15,155 bases of DNA from an uncultured bacterium (GCA_903868205.1 CAIPUJ010000065.1:1-15155); one strand, 5' to 3'; counted from the first letter of the stretch, positions 1 to 6,726 are shown. The notes: a model not told the origin generated them from the letters alone. Made by a program: numbers and translations.

Positions 1-14
1 AATACTCATCCATA

Positions 15-23
15 TGATATAAT
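15..23 (+). promoter_or_regulatory. Extended -10 promoter upstream of the comM-like gene
   Basis: The sequence TGATATAAT is a TGn-extended -10 with a perfect TATAAT. Transcription would start near base 30 and give a leader of about 140 nt before the ATG at 173, containing the folded element at 75-133. No clear -35 is visible. The same extended form (TGnTATAAT or close) recurs upstream of several other genes in this window, which supports it. The first bases could also be the start of a divergent minus-strand gene that leaves the window. Confidence 0.5.
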
Positions 24-74
24 TTTCTTAATTATTAATTTATAAAAAATAAGTGCAACGAAATTAATTTGTTT

Positions 75-133
75 ACCCCATGTAGTATTGTGCTTTGCAC
101 AAGAAAATTATAAATAATTTTACTACACGGGGT
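75..133 (+). promoter_or_regulatory. Three-way-junction-like fold in the comM leader
   Basis: An outer 13-bp stem (75-87 with 121-133, one A-C mismatch) encloses two perfect hairpins. The first pairs 88-93 (TTGTGC) with 97-102 (GCACAA) over a TTT loop. The second pairs 104-110 (AAAATTA) with 115-121 (TAATTTT) over a TAAA loop, sharing base 121 with the outer stem. Almost every base in the 59-nt element is paired. It ends 40 nt before the ATG at 173, inside the predicted leader. It could be a cis-regulatory RNA, a small palindromic repeat or a cruciform; no known riboswitch class is recognised. Confidence 0.5.
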
Positions 134-172
134 GATATTTTTTATAGTCGTTCTCACTTCTTAAAAAATATC

Positions 173-1747
173 ATGTCTTTTGCAAAAACTTTTAGTGCGC
201 AGACTGTTGGTTTGGGGGCAGAAATAATAGATATCGAAGTAGACTTATCAAAGGGTCTACATTCTTTTTCTATCGTGGGTTTAGGAGACAAGGCGGTTGA
301 AGAGTCTCGTGACAGAGTATCTGCTTCTATTAAAAATAGTGGTTTCAAATCTCCCAAAAATAAGAATCAAAAGGTGGTTGTTTCTCTTGCTCCTGCTGAT
401 GTGCGCAAAGAGGGGCCGGCTTTTGATGTTGCTATTTCTCTCGCATATCTATTAGCAGATGAAGAAATAAAATTTGATACAAAAAAGAAATTATTTCTTG
501 GGGAACTTTCTCTTGATGGAAAATTAAGAAAAATAAATGGTGTGTTGCCAATAGTTGCAGAAGCAAAGGCGATGGGCTTCAAAGAAGTGTTTCTACCAAA
601 AGAAAATGCTGTGGAAGCAGCTCTTGTTTCAGATATAGATATTTATGGCGCAGAAGATTTGAAACAAATCATTTATCACTTAAACACGAAACCTTTAAAA
701 ACAGACAAAATAGTTGAAGAAAAAGTAATACAAACAAAAATACCTTTACAGTCTCAAACAGAAATTATTTATGAGGAGGATGAAGTAAGTATAGATTTTA
801 ATGAGATAAAAGGCCAAGAAACGGCTAAAAGAGGCCTTGAAATAGCAGCTGCTGGTGGACATAATATCGCAATGTATGGACCACCTGGTACAGGTAAGAC
901 AATGCTTGCAAAAGCTTTTTCATATATTCTCCCAGAACTTTCTTTTGATGAGATTTTAGAAATTACTGCGATACATTCTGTTTCTGGAAACTTAAAAAAT
1001 AATATTATTTCAAAACCACCAGTACGTGCACCGCATCACACCTCTTCTTATGTATCTGTTGTGGGTGGAGGAAGTAATCCAAAATCTGGAGAAGTGACCC
1101 TCGCTCACAGGGGAGTGCTTTTCTTGGATGAGTTCCCTGAATTTGATAGAAAAGTTATAGAGTCTTTACGTGAGCCACTTGAAGAAGGTGAGATAACTAT
1201 TTCTAGATCCAAGGGTTCTTATACATTTCCTGCAAATTTTATTTTAATAGCCGCCATGAACCCGTGTCCCTGTGGAAATTATGGTTCAAAAACAAAAGAA
1301 TGTATTTGTAAGCCTACAGATTTACTTAGGTATCAGAGAAAAGTTTCTGGTCCGATAATGGATAGAATAGATATGTGGGTAGAAGTATCTCAGATCAATT
1401 ATGAAAAGCTTTCTGAAAAAGATTCTGTAGTAAAAGAATCTCCAGAAATTAAAAAGAGGGTAGTAGGTGCAAGGAATATTCAAAAAGAAAGATTTGTAAA
1501 TGCAAAAAGAAAAATAATTACAAATAGTGAAATGGAAGCAAAAGATATTTCCAAGTTAATTATTTTAGATGACAAAACAAAAGAAATTTTAAATACTTCA
1601 GCCAAGAAATTGAATCTTTCTGCGCGTGCATATCATAGAGTGATAAAACTGGCTCGTACTATAGCAGATTTAGAAGGGGATAAAGATATTAAAACAAGCC
1701 ATATTTTAGAGGCTTTACAATATAGACCCAAAAATAGTCAGTTTTAA
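173..1747 (+). CDS. comM: YifB/ComM-family Mg-chelatase-like AAA+ ATPase
   Basis: A 524-residue protein, close to the roughly 505 usual for ComM/YifB. It has an N-terminal S5-like ChlI domain (about residues 1-185), an AAA+ module with Walker A GPPGTGKT at 236-243 and Walker B VLFLDE near 315-320, the family-typical NPCPCGNYG segment, and a C-terminal Mg-chelatase helical domain. ComM is known as a hexameric helicase that extends heteroduplex joints by branch migration during natural transformation. An upstream in-frame TTG at 95 would add 26 residues, but that stretch overlaps the folded leader and does not resemble the family N-terminus, while the ATG at 173 begins MSFAKTFSAQTVGL as expected. 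No Shine-Dalgarno is visible. The gene converges on the coiled-coil gene, and the two stop codons overlap in TTAA. Family assignment is firm; a role in transformation is inferred from homologues. Confidence 0.93.
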   Translation: MSFAKTFSAQTVGLGAEIIDIEVDLSKGLHSFSIVGLGDKAVEESRDRVSASIKNSGFKSPKNKNQKVVVSLAPADVRKEGPAFDVAISLAYLLADEEIKFDTKKKLFLGELSLDGKLRKINGVLPIVAEAKAMGFKEVFLPKENAVEAALVSDIDIYGAEDLKQIIYHLNTKPLKTDKIVEEKVIQTKIPLQSQTEIIYEEDEVSIDFNEIKGQETAKRGLEIAAAGGHNIAMYGPPGTGKTMLAKAFSYILPELSFDEILEITAIHSVSGNLKNNIISKPPVRAPHHTSSYVSVVGGGSNPKSGEVTLAHRGVLFLDEFPEFDRKVIESLREPLEEGEITISRSKGSYTFPANFILIAAMNPCPCGNYGSKTKECICKPTDLLRYQRKVSGPIMDRIDMWVEVSQINYEKLSEKDSVVKESPEIKKRVVGARNIQKERFVNAKRKIITNSEMEAKDISKLIILDDKTKEILNTSAKKLNLSARAYHRVIKLARTIADLEGDKDIKTSHILEALQYRPKNSQF

Positions 1748-2427
1748 ATTCTTTTGATTTCCATTTCCAAATTTTGAATTTCCCTTTCAGAATTTGAAAT
1801 GGTGGTTTCTAGAGTTTTAACTTCTCTTTCTAGTGCTTGAGATTTTTGTTCTGCTACTTTTAGTCTGTTTTCTTTTTCTCTCACGTCGCTATCTACTGAT
1901 TGTAAATTTCTTTCTTTTATTTTTGTCATGGTTTCCGATGAAGATGTAGATATTTTTTCTTTATTTGTTTGTTGGGTGAGACTTTGTACTTCATACTTTA
2001 GTCTTTCTTCCTCTGTTTTTTTCTGCGTAAGTTCTCTTTGTAAATTAGCAATTTCTTTCGAAATTTTATCTAAGTCTGCTTTTATTTTTGTTAATTTCTG
2101 AGTTTCTTCAGTTACTTTTTTTGAGTCTAATGAAGTTTTTACCGAGGAAGATTTTAGTATGGTTTCTTCCCTTTGTTTTTCTTGTTTTTTATTTTGTATG
2201 TATAATTTTAAACTAACGACATCTCTTTTAACCCCATCAAATTCTGTACTTTTTGATCTTAGGGATATTTTTGCCCTATCCAAATCCCTCTTTTTGTTTG
2301 TTACAGAAAGTTGCAGTTTGCTTTTTTGTGCGTCCTTTTGTTTTTGTTTAAATAGAGCGGCATCTTTTGCTGCATCTACCGCAAGCTTCTTTTTATTAAA
2401 TGGGTCATTAGTATTTGTTGATATCAT
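1744..2427 (-). CDS. Long coiled-coil protein of unknown function
   Basis: A 227-residue, very Lys/Glu/Ser-rich protein with almost no aromatic residues and continuous heptad-like spacing of Leu, Ile and Val from about residue 35 to the end, so it is predicted to be one extended coiled coil. There is no signal peptide, membrane segment or catalytic motif. The ATG at 2427 is the only plausible start near the N-terminus and lies inside the left arm of the inverted-repeat element at 2419-2580. A minus-strand extended -10 at 2488-2496 would give a leader of about 54 nt. The composition and clean termination against the comM-like gene (stops overlapping by two bases) argue for a real gene. No function is assigned; a structural or scaffold role is only a guess. 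Confidence 0.75.
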   Translation of the reverse strand: MISTNTNDPFNKKKLAVDAAKDAALFKQKQKDAQKSKLQLSVTNKKRDLDRAKISLRSKSTEFDGVKRDVVSLKLYIQNKKQEKQREETILKSSSVKTSLDSKKVTEETQKLTKIKADLDKISKEIANLQRELTQKKTEEERLKYEVQSLTQQTNKEKISTSSSETMTKIKERNLQSVDSDVREKENRLKVAEQKSQALEREVKTLETTISNSEREIQNLEMEIKRI

Positions 2428-2580
2428 TTTACCCTAGAAAATTTTTGCCAATAAAAATTAAATGTTTGTTTCGACTACTTATTTAATATTATATCACAAG
2501 TAGTATAGGTGCTAATCAGTTATTTATATACCAATTTTTAACAAACATTGGCAAAAACTTTAATGGGTGAAATTATATCA
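2419..2580. repeat. Small terminal-inverted-repeat element, copy 1 (MITE-like)
   Basis: A 162-bp element bounded by 33-nt imperfect inverted arms, 2419-2451 and 2548-2580. Both read TGATAT-ATTT-ACCC-AAA-TTTTTGCCAA from the outside inwards, with about seven mismatches. Just inside lie TGTTTGTT (2463-2470) and its complement AACAAACA (2540-2547), then ACTACTT with AAGTAGT. A related element is at 10208-10446, sharing the arm core (TTTTTGCCAA), TGTTTGTTTCGACT (2463-2476) and ATTATATCACA (2488-2498). It fills the gap between the divergent coiled-coil and recJ genes. It encodes no protein, so it is either a non-autonomous transposable element or a conserved regulatory cassette. Confidence 0.7.
2488..2496 (-). 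promoter_or_regulatory. Extended -10 promoter for the coiled-coil gene, inside repeat copy 1
   Basis: On the minus strand this reads TGATATAAT, a perfect extended -10, preceded by TG. A start near 2481 would give a transcript whose first bases include AGTCGAAACAAACA, followed by the arm sequence with TTGGCAAAAA and then the ATG at 2427. The same promoter plus downstream sequence is conserved in the second element at 10358-10366. Confidence 0.55.
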
Positions 2581-2594
2581 GATTATTATTTCTC

Positions 2595-2603
2595 TGGTAT
2601 AAT
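2595..2603 (+). promoter_or_regulatory. Extended -10 promoter of recJ, leaderless arrangement
   Basis: TGGTATAAT is a perfect extended -10. It ends only six bases before the ATG at 2610, so the predicted start of transcription is at or within a base or two of the start codon. The recJ mRNA would be leaderless, in keeping with the absence of a Shine-Dalgarno. The promoter lies immediately outside the right arm of the repeat element. Confidence 0.7.
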
Positions 2604-2609
2604 CTATCT

Positions 2610-4325
2610 ATGAATAAATATGCAGTTAAGGCTGAAATACCAAAAGAAGTCAGTAAAAACCTAGGCGAATACCCAGAGATTTTGCGAAAACTCCTGTTCT
2701 ATAGGGGTATTAAAACAATTAAAGAGGCAGAAGGCTTCTTTAATCCTGATTTTAGTAAAAATTGTGATCCATTTTTGATGAAAGATATGGATGTAGCAGT
2801 CGAAAGAGTGTTTGGGGCTATAGAAAAGAAACAAAAAATTGTTATTTATAGTGACTATGATGCCGATGGTATTCCTGGTGCTGTGGTTCTCCATGATTTA
2901 TTTAAAAAAATTGGATATACAAATTTTGAAAATTATATTCCTCATAGGGTACTCGAAGGTTTTGGATTAAATGATGAAGCGGTGGATGAATTCTCAAAGA
3001 AAAAAGTTGATTTGATAATTACTATTGATTGTGGAATCGCAGATGTAAAAGAGGGGAAGAAAATAAAAGAGCTTGGTATCGATTTGATTATTACAGATCA
3101 CCATTTACCAAAAGAAGAACTTCCAGAAGCTGTTGCTGTACTTGATCCTAAGAGAATAGATTGTGAATATTCAGATAAAAATATTTGTGGAGCTGGGGTC
3201 ATATTCAAATTTGTCCAAGCTTTCCTAAAAAAACACGGAGAAAAATTTGGTGTGAAAGAAGGCTGGGAGAAATGGCTACTTGATATGGTGGGGATTGCCA
3301 CCATTTCTGATATGGTTCCTCTTGTTGGAGAAAACAGGATTTTTGCATACTATGGACTTAAAGTCTTGAGAAAAACTCCTAGAGTAGGGCTTCAGAAATT
3401 ACTTTCACTTGTAAAAATAGATCAGAGGAATCTTCTGGAAGATGATATTGGCTTTATGATCACTCCTCGTATCAATGCAGCATCAAGAATGGGTGTACCA
3501 GAAGATGCTTTTATACTTCTCTCTACTGAAGACGAAACAGAAGCTGGGACGATGGCTAAGTATTTGGATAAATTAAATGTAGAAAGAAAAGCGATAGTGG
3601 CTGTAATGGTGAAAGAAATAAAAAAGTCTTGGAATGAAAAAGATCCAGAGAAGAAGAGGAGGGTTCTTGTCGCTGGAAACCCAGATTGGAAACCTTCACT
3701 TTTAGGACTTGTAGCTAATTCTCTTTTGGATAATCACGATGGACCAGTATTTCTTTGGGGTAGAGAGGAAGGAAAGACTCTAAAAGGCTCTTGCAGGTCT
3801 GATGGTTGTGTGAGTATTGTAGAAATGATGCACGAGTCCAAACACCTCTTTGATGAATATGGTGGACATCATATGACCGGAGGATTTTCTGTATCATTAG
3901 AGAAAATAGATTTACTTGCAGATGGTTTGGAGATTGCATATGAGAAATTAAGTATTAGAGGTGAATCAAAAAAAGAAATTACTGCTGATGCAGTATTGAA
4001 ATTAGAAGATGTGACTTTTGAATTAGAAAAACAAGTAAGTAAGCTTGCTCCCTTTGGTATGGAAAATAATAAACCAGTTTTTGCGTTTCAGGGAGTTGAG
4101 ATTTCTGGTATTAAGGTCTTTGGGAAAAGTAATGAGCATATAGAAATATCTTTTCTAAAAAAGAATGGAGGGAAAATTTCTGCAATTAGTTTCTTTACTA
4201 AGGTAGAAGATTTTGATGCAAATATAAAAGTGGGGGAGAAAGTGGATCTGTTGGGGACATTGGATAAGAGTAATTTCAGGGGGAGAACAGAATTGAGATT
4301 AAGAATAGTTGATATTTTTTGTTAA
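2610..4325 (+). CDS. recJ: Single-stranded-DNA-specific 5'-3' exonuclease RecJ
   Basis: A 571-residue DHH/DHHA1-family phosphoesterase, near the usual RecJ length (about 560-580). Visible motifs in order are SDYDADG at 81-87 (metal-binding aspartates), ITIDCG with D140, TDHH at 162-165 (the DHH signature), INAASRMG near 290, and the DHHA1 GGHHMTGGF from 418, followed by a C-terminal OB-like region ending in RTELRLRIVDIFC. The N-terminal FNPDF segment is also typical. RecJ degrades 5'-ended single strands in the RecF recombination pathway, mismatch repair and base-excision repair, using Mn or Mg ions. The start is set by the leaderless promoter at 2595-2603. It is transcribed alone; downstream is a tRNA on the other strand. 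Confidence 0.95.
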   Translation: MNKYAVKAEIPKEVSKNLGEYPEILRKLLFYRGIKTIKEAEGFFNPDFSKNCDPFLMKDMDVAVERVFGAIEKKQKIVIYSDYDADGIPGAVVLHDLFKKIGYTNFENYIPHRVLEGFGLNDEAVDEFSKKKVDLIITIDCGIADVKEGKKIKELGIDLIITDHHLPKEELPEAVAVLDPKRIDCEYSDKNICGAGVIFKFVQAFLKKHGEKFGVKEGWEKWLLDMVGIATISDMVPLVGENRIFAYYGLKVLRKTPRVGLQKLLSLVKIDQRNLLEDDIGFMITPRINAASRMGVPEDAFILLSTEDETEAGTMAKYLDKLNVERKAIVAVMVKEIKKSWNEKDPEKKRRVLVAGNPDWKPSLLGLVANSLLDNHDGPVFLWGREEGKTLKGSCRSDGCVSIVEMMHESKHLFDEYGGHHMTGGFSVSLEKIDLLADGLEIAYEKLSIRGESKKEITADAVLKLEDVTFELEKQVSKLAPFGMENNKPVFAFQGVEISGIKVFGKSNEHIEISFLKKNGGKISAISFFTKVEDFDANIKVGEKVDLLGTLDKSNFRGRTELRLRIVDIFC

Positions 4326-4396
4326 GAAAAACAACTGGATAAGTTTAAAATATTACATTAATTTAATGTGCAATATTTATCTAAAAATGTCAAATG

Positions 4397-4483
4397 CGGA
4401 GAGGGCGAGATTCGAACTCGCGAGACCCTTACGAGCCTTCCAGTTTTCAAGACTGGCCTATTCAACCACTCTAGCACCTCTCC
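4397..4483 (-). tRNA. tRNA-Ser (anticodon TGA)
   Basis: On the minus strand the acceptor GGAGAGG (4477-4483) pairs perfectly with CCTCTCC (4398-4404), with discriminator G at 4397. The anticodon arm CCAGT-CTTGAAA-ACTGG gives anticodon TGA (UCA codons). A long variable arm (AGGCTC-GTAA-GGGTCT) is diagnostic for class II tRNA-Ser. The T arm is GCGAG-TTCGAAT-CTCGC. CCA is not encoded; GCAT follows. It separates recJ from the restriction-modification island, and tRNA genes are common island boundaries, but I found no duplicate of its 3' end in the window. Confidence 0.96.
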
Positions 4484-4525
4484 AGTGCTTTAATAATTTA
4501 GCTTAAAATTGGTATAAAAGCAAAT

Positions 4526-4582
4526 ATAAAAAGGAAAATTTAGTACTATAGCAATATAAGGCCTTGATATTTTCCTTTTTAT
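4526..4582. terminator. 14-bp perfect inverted repeat, possible terminator
   Basis: ATAAAAAGGAAAAT (4526-4539) is exactly complementary to ATTTTCCTTTTTAT (4569-4582). The 29-nt loop contains the palindrome TAGTACTA. The descending arm is T-rich and is followed by ATTATTTAGTTTT. It could stop plus-strand read-through before the nuclease gene, or be an operator, since it ends about 20 bp before that gene's -10. The large loop is atypical for an intrinsic terminator. Confidence 0.4.
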
Positions 4583-4600
4583 TATTTAGTTTTGTGTTAT

Positions 4601-4609
4601 TGTTATATT
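4601..4609 (+). promoter_or_regulatory. Extended -10 promoter of the nuclease gene, leaderless
   Basis: TGTTATATT is an extended -10 (TG, one base, TATATT) ending four bases before the ATG at 4614. Transcription would begin at about the start codon, and no Shine-Dalgarno is present. The same nine bases precede the tRNA-Arg gene (14405-14413), and an identical 15-nt stretch (TGTTATATTTATTAT) occurs again at 8661-8675. Confidence 0.5.
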
Positions 4610-4613
4610 TATT

Positions 4614-5066
4614 ATGGAATGGTCAAAAAATATTACTAAGATGGACGGTGGTATATATAGAACTATAAACGGTAACGCCAATGAGCTTATTGCCATTGGA
4701 CGTTGTATAAAAGCTGGTTTTGCTTGTTCAAAAGTAGAAGTAACTAATGGTAGATATGATGCTGTTATTGATCCTGGTCAGGGCAAGAAGCTTTTGAGAG
4801 TTCAGATAAAAGGTTCTAGTACCGGTAGTGTTTCATTTACTGGGGGAGGAAGAAGCGGACAACAAATAAGTCGCTCTGTGGCTTCAAGAGTTTATAAATA
4901 TACATCCGAAGATTGTGACATGATCCTTGTTGTTGATAGTAATAATGGTGATTGTTATATTGTTCCAATTGACGATATAAAAAATATGGGCAAGACAAAA
5001 TCATTATCAAAACTTGGAAAATATAAAGAAAACTGGAGTTTACTGAAAAAAATAGCCCAAATTTAA
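4614..5066 (+). CDS. Small PD-(D/E)XK-fold nuclease, candidate restriction endonuclease
   Basis: A 150-residue protein with a recognisable PD-(D/E)XK core: Glu24 in the first helix (NANELIAIG), Asp49 in GRYDAVID, and Gln64-x-Lys66 in RVQIKGSS. The QxK form of the last motif is a known variant, and the layout resembles the PDDEXK_5 group. The C-terminal half (CDMILVVDSNNGDCYIVPID) is the usual following beta hairpin. No separate DNA-binding domain is seen. It lies tail-to-tail with the LexA-methyltransferase gene, with the stop codons overlapping in TTAA, so it is most simply read as the endonuclease of a type II restriction-modification pair with a short recognition site. It has its own leaderless promoter. 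Nuclease fold is likely; restriction function is inferred from position, and a nicking or repair nuclease remains possible. Confidence 0.72.
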   Translation: MEWSKNITKMDGGIYRTINGNANELIAIGRCIKAGFACSKVEVTNGRYDAVIDPGQGKKLLRVQIKGSSTGSVSFTGGGRSGQQISRSVASRVYKYTSEDCDMILVVDSNNGDCYIVPIDDIKNMGKTKSLSKLGKYKENWSLLKKIAQI

Positions 5067-6640
5067 TTTATTGCTTTCATCATTTGTTTTGCAACAGCTT
5101 CAATGACTGGAACACTGACAGAGTTTCCTGCTTGTTTGTATAGTGATGAGTCTGAAATTTTTGGCAAAACATAATTTTTAGGGAAACCTTGTATTCTGAA
5201 ACATTCCAAAGGAGTTAATTTTCTGATACCTTTCTTGTCTTTAATAATTGGCACATTGTGTCCACCTGTTCCCATATTTGCTGTTAATGTTGGACAGACA
5301 CCACTCTTATTTTCTCTGACATATTGTCTACGCCATTGGTATACCTTTCCCTCTTCTTTTATATAACCCTTTAGTTTTTCAAACAATGGCTTGCTGTTGT
5401 AGTAATATTTTTCTAGTACATTTTTCTCTAATAGATCAGTAATTTTTAAATTTAATTTTACTGGGTTAGGAAATTCAAATTTATCAGAGTAGTCTTTGTT
5501 CCTAAAACCAACCATATAAACACGCTCTCTGTTCTGCGGAATATTCCCATATTCCATACTGTTCAAAACTTTTATTTTTAAATGATAACCTAGATTTTCT
5601 AGTGTTTCTTGAATAATCCTAAAGGTTTTACCCCCATCGTGGCTTTTAAGATTTTTTACATTCTCAAGTAGAAAACCTTCTGGTTTTCGTGCGTCAAGAA
5701 TCCTCGCAACATCAAAAAATAAATTACCTCTACCTTTCTCGTCATTAAAGCCTTGTCTATGTCCTGCAATAGAAAAAGCCTGACAAGGAAATCCACCCAA
5801 AAGGAAATCAAATTTTGGTAAATCATCAATCCCAATTTTTCTAATATCCTCAATGACTAATTTTGAATCTCGGAAGTTCAAATCATAAGTATCTTTACAT
5901 TGTGGCTCAAAATCGTTTGCAAAAACTGTTTTAAATCCGGCATTTTCAAATCCTAAGCGGATTCCACCAACGCCAGCAAAAAGATCAATTGTTTTAAATC
6001 CATGTTTTGTTTTTTTGGAAACAATCTTTTCTGGTTTGTCGGTTATATTGCTTATAACTTGAACAACAACACCTCTCACTTCAACATCGGTTCTAAATAA
6101 TGTCGGCATACTTGGATTTCTTGGCTCAAGTCGATACCGTGCCTTTTCTCGGTATAGCTTTTTGAGCGTTGCTTCATTGTCGTCAATAATTGCTACAACT
6201 GTTTGACCATTTTCTGCCACTGATTGTTTTTTTATCACAACAATATCTCCATCAAAAATTCCTTCGTCAATCATACTTTCTCCCACAACACGCAAAGCAT
6301 AGTACCCAGTGGCTGTTTTAATAATTGGATTAACTATGGACACAGTGTTTTCTACATCTTCTATCGCTTCTATTGGGTAACCAGCAGCGATTCTCCCTAA
6401 AATTGGAATTTCCACAATAGATTTTATATCTTTTTTTAATGAAAGGCTCCTAGCTGAATTTTCAGACTTAGAAAGATACCCCTTTGTTTTTAGGGAATTA
6501 ATATGTTCATGAATAGTTGAAACTGCTTTAAGTTTTAGCTTCTTACGTATTTCTTCAATGGTTGGAGATATCCCATTTTCAGAAATATATGTGCTAATAA
6601 AATCAAAGACTTGTTTTTGTTTTTGGGTAAGGTTTGACAT
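5063..6640 (-). CDS. LexA-type repressor/peptidase fused to C5-cytosine DNA methyltransferase
   Basis: A 525-residue single open frame with two complete halves. Residues 1-68 are a LexA winged helix-turn-helix (begins LTQKQKQVFDFI, with SPTIEEI and IHEHINSLKTKGY). Residues 78-197 are the LexA/S24 self-cleaving peptidase: cleavage site Ala86-Gly87 in IAAGYP, nucleophile Ser122 in VGESMIDEGIFDGD, general base Lys160 in EATLKKL. After a linker (198-215), residues 216-525 are a DNA C5-MTase: motif I DLFAGVGG (219-226), PCQ with catalytic Cys286, ENV (326-328), QNRER (369-373), a target-recognition region around 385-460, motif IX RKLTPLECFRIQGFP, and motif X QAGNSVSVP. All key residues of both enzymes are present. 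It is divergent from the DUF4209 gene and convergent with the nuclease. It is probably autoregulated through 6674-6696. No Shine-Dalgarno. HTH-MTase fusions that autoregulate are known (M.SsoII), but I do not know of a described full LexA fusion. Confidence 0.93.
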   Translation of the reverse strand: MSNLTQKQKQVFDFISTYISENGISPTIEEIRKKLKLKAVSTIHEHINSLKTKGYLSKSENSARSLSLKKDIKSIVEIPILGRIAAGYPIEAIEDVENTVSIVNPIIKTATGYYALRVVGESMIDEGIFDGDIVVIKKQSVAENGQTVVAIIDDNEATLKKLYREKARYRLEPRNPSMPTLFRTDVEVRGVVVQVISNITDKPEKIVSKKTKHGFKTIDLFAGVGGIRLGFENAGFKTVFANDFEPQCKDTYDLNFRDSKLVIEDIRKIGIDDLPKFDFLLGGFPCQAFSIAGHRQGFNDEKGRGNLFFDVARILDARKPEGFLLENVKNLKSHDGGKTFRIIQETLENLGYHLKIKVLNSMEYGNIPQNRERVYMVGFRNKDYSDKFEFPNPVKLNLKITDLLEKNVLEKYYYNSKPLFEKLKGYIKEEGKVYQWRRQYVRENKSGVCPTLTANMGTGGHNVPIIKDKKGIRKLTPLECFRIQGFPKNYVLPKISDSSLYKQAGNSVSVPVIEAVAKQMMKAIN

Positions 6641-6673
6641 ATTGCATTAAAAATTTATTTACGCTACACTTTA

Positions 6674-6679
6674 ATTATA
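6674..6679 (-). promoter_or_regulatory. -10 element of the LexA-methyltransferase gene
   Basis: On the minus strand this is a perfect TATAAT. The predicted start near 6667 gives a leader of about 27 nt before the ATG at 6640. The candidate operator at 6679-6696 lies directly upstream, between -10 and -35, where a bound repressor would block polymerase. Confidence 0.55.
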
Positions 6680-6696
6680 ACCGAACATAAACCGAA
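6679..6696. promoter_or_regulatory. Candidate LexA-type operator: two AACCGAA repeats one helical turn apart
   Basis: AACCGAA occurs at 6679-6685 and again at 6690-6696, exactly 11 bp apart. The first copy overlaps CGAACATA (6682-6689), which is an exact half of the Gram-positive SOS box (CGAACATATGTTCG); the second half is not conserved. The site lies in the 86-bp gap between the LexA-methyltransferase and DUF4209 genes, next to the -10 of the former, so one repressor could control both. Assignment as a LexA site is inference from position and the half-site match. Confidence 0.4.
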
Positions 6697-6726
6697 AAGC
6701 AAAGCGAGGTTATCAACATATACACG

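Noticed and set aside
95..172. N-terminal extension of the comM-like gene from a TTG at 95
   Set aside because: The 26 extra residues overlap the folded leader, do not resemble the family N-terminus, and the ATG at 173 gives the expected start.
2159..2437. A 92-codon plus-strand frame rich in Cys, Phe and Ser
   Set aside because: It is the mirror of the Lys/Glu-rich coiled-coil gene on the other strand; such composition is the usual product of antisense reading.
4309..4506. A 65-codon plus-strand open frame
   Set aside because: It is mainly antisense to tRNA-Ser; its translation (ARFELARPLRAFQFSRLAYS) is the well-known artefact of reading the opposite strand of a tRNA-Ser gene.
6710..6718. 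TTATCAACA as a second DnaA box
   Set aside because: It has one mismatch to the strict box, stands alone, and is better explained as part of the DUF4209 promoter region.
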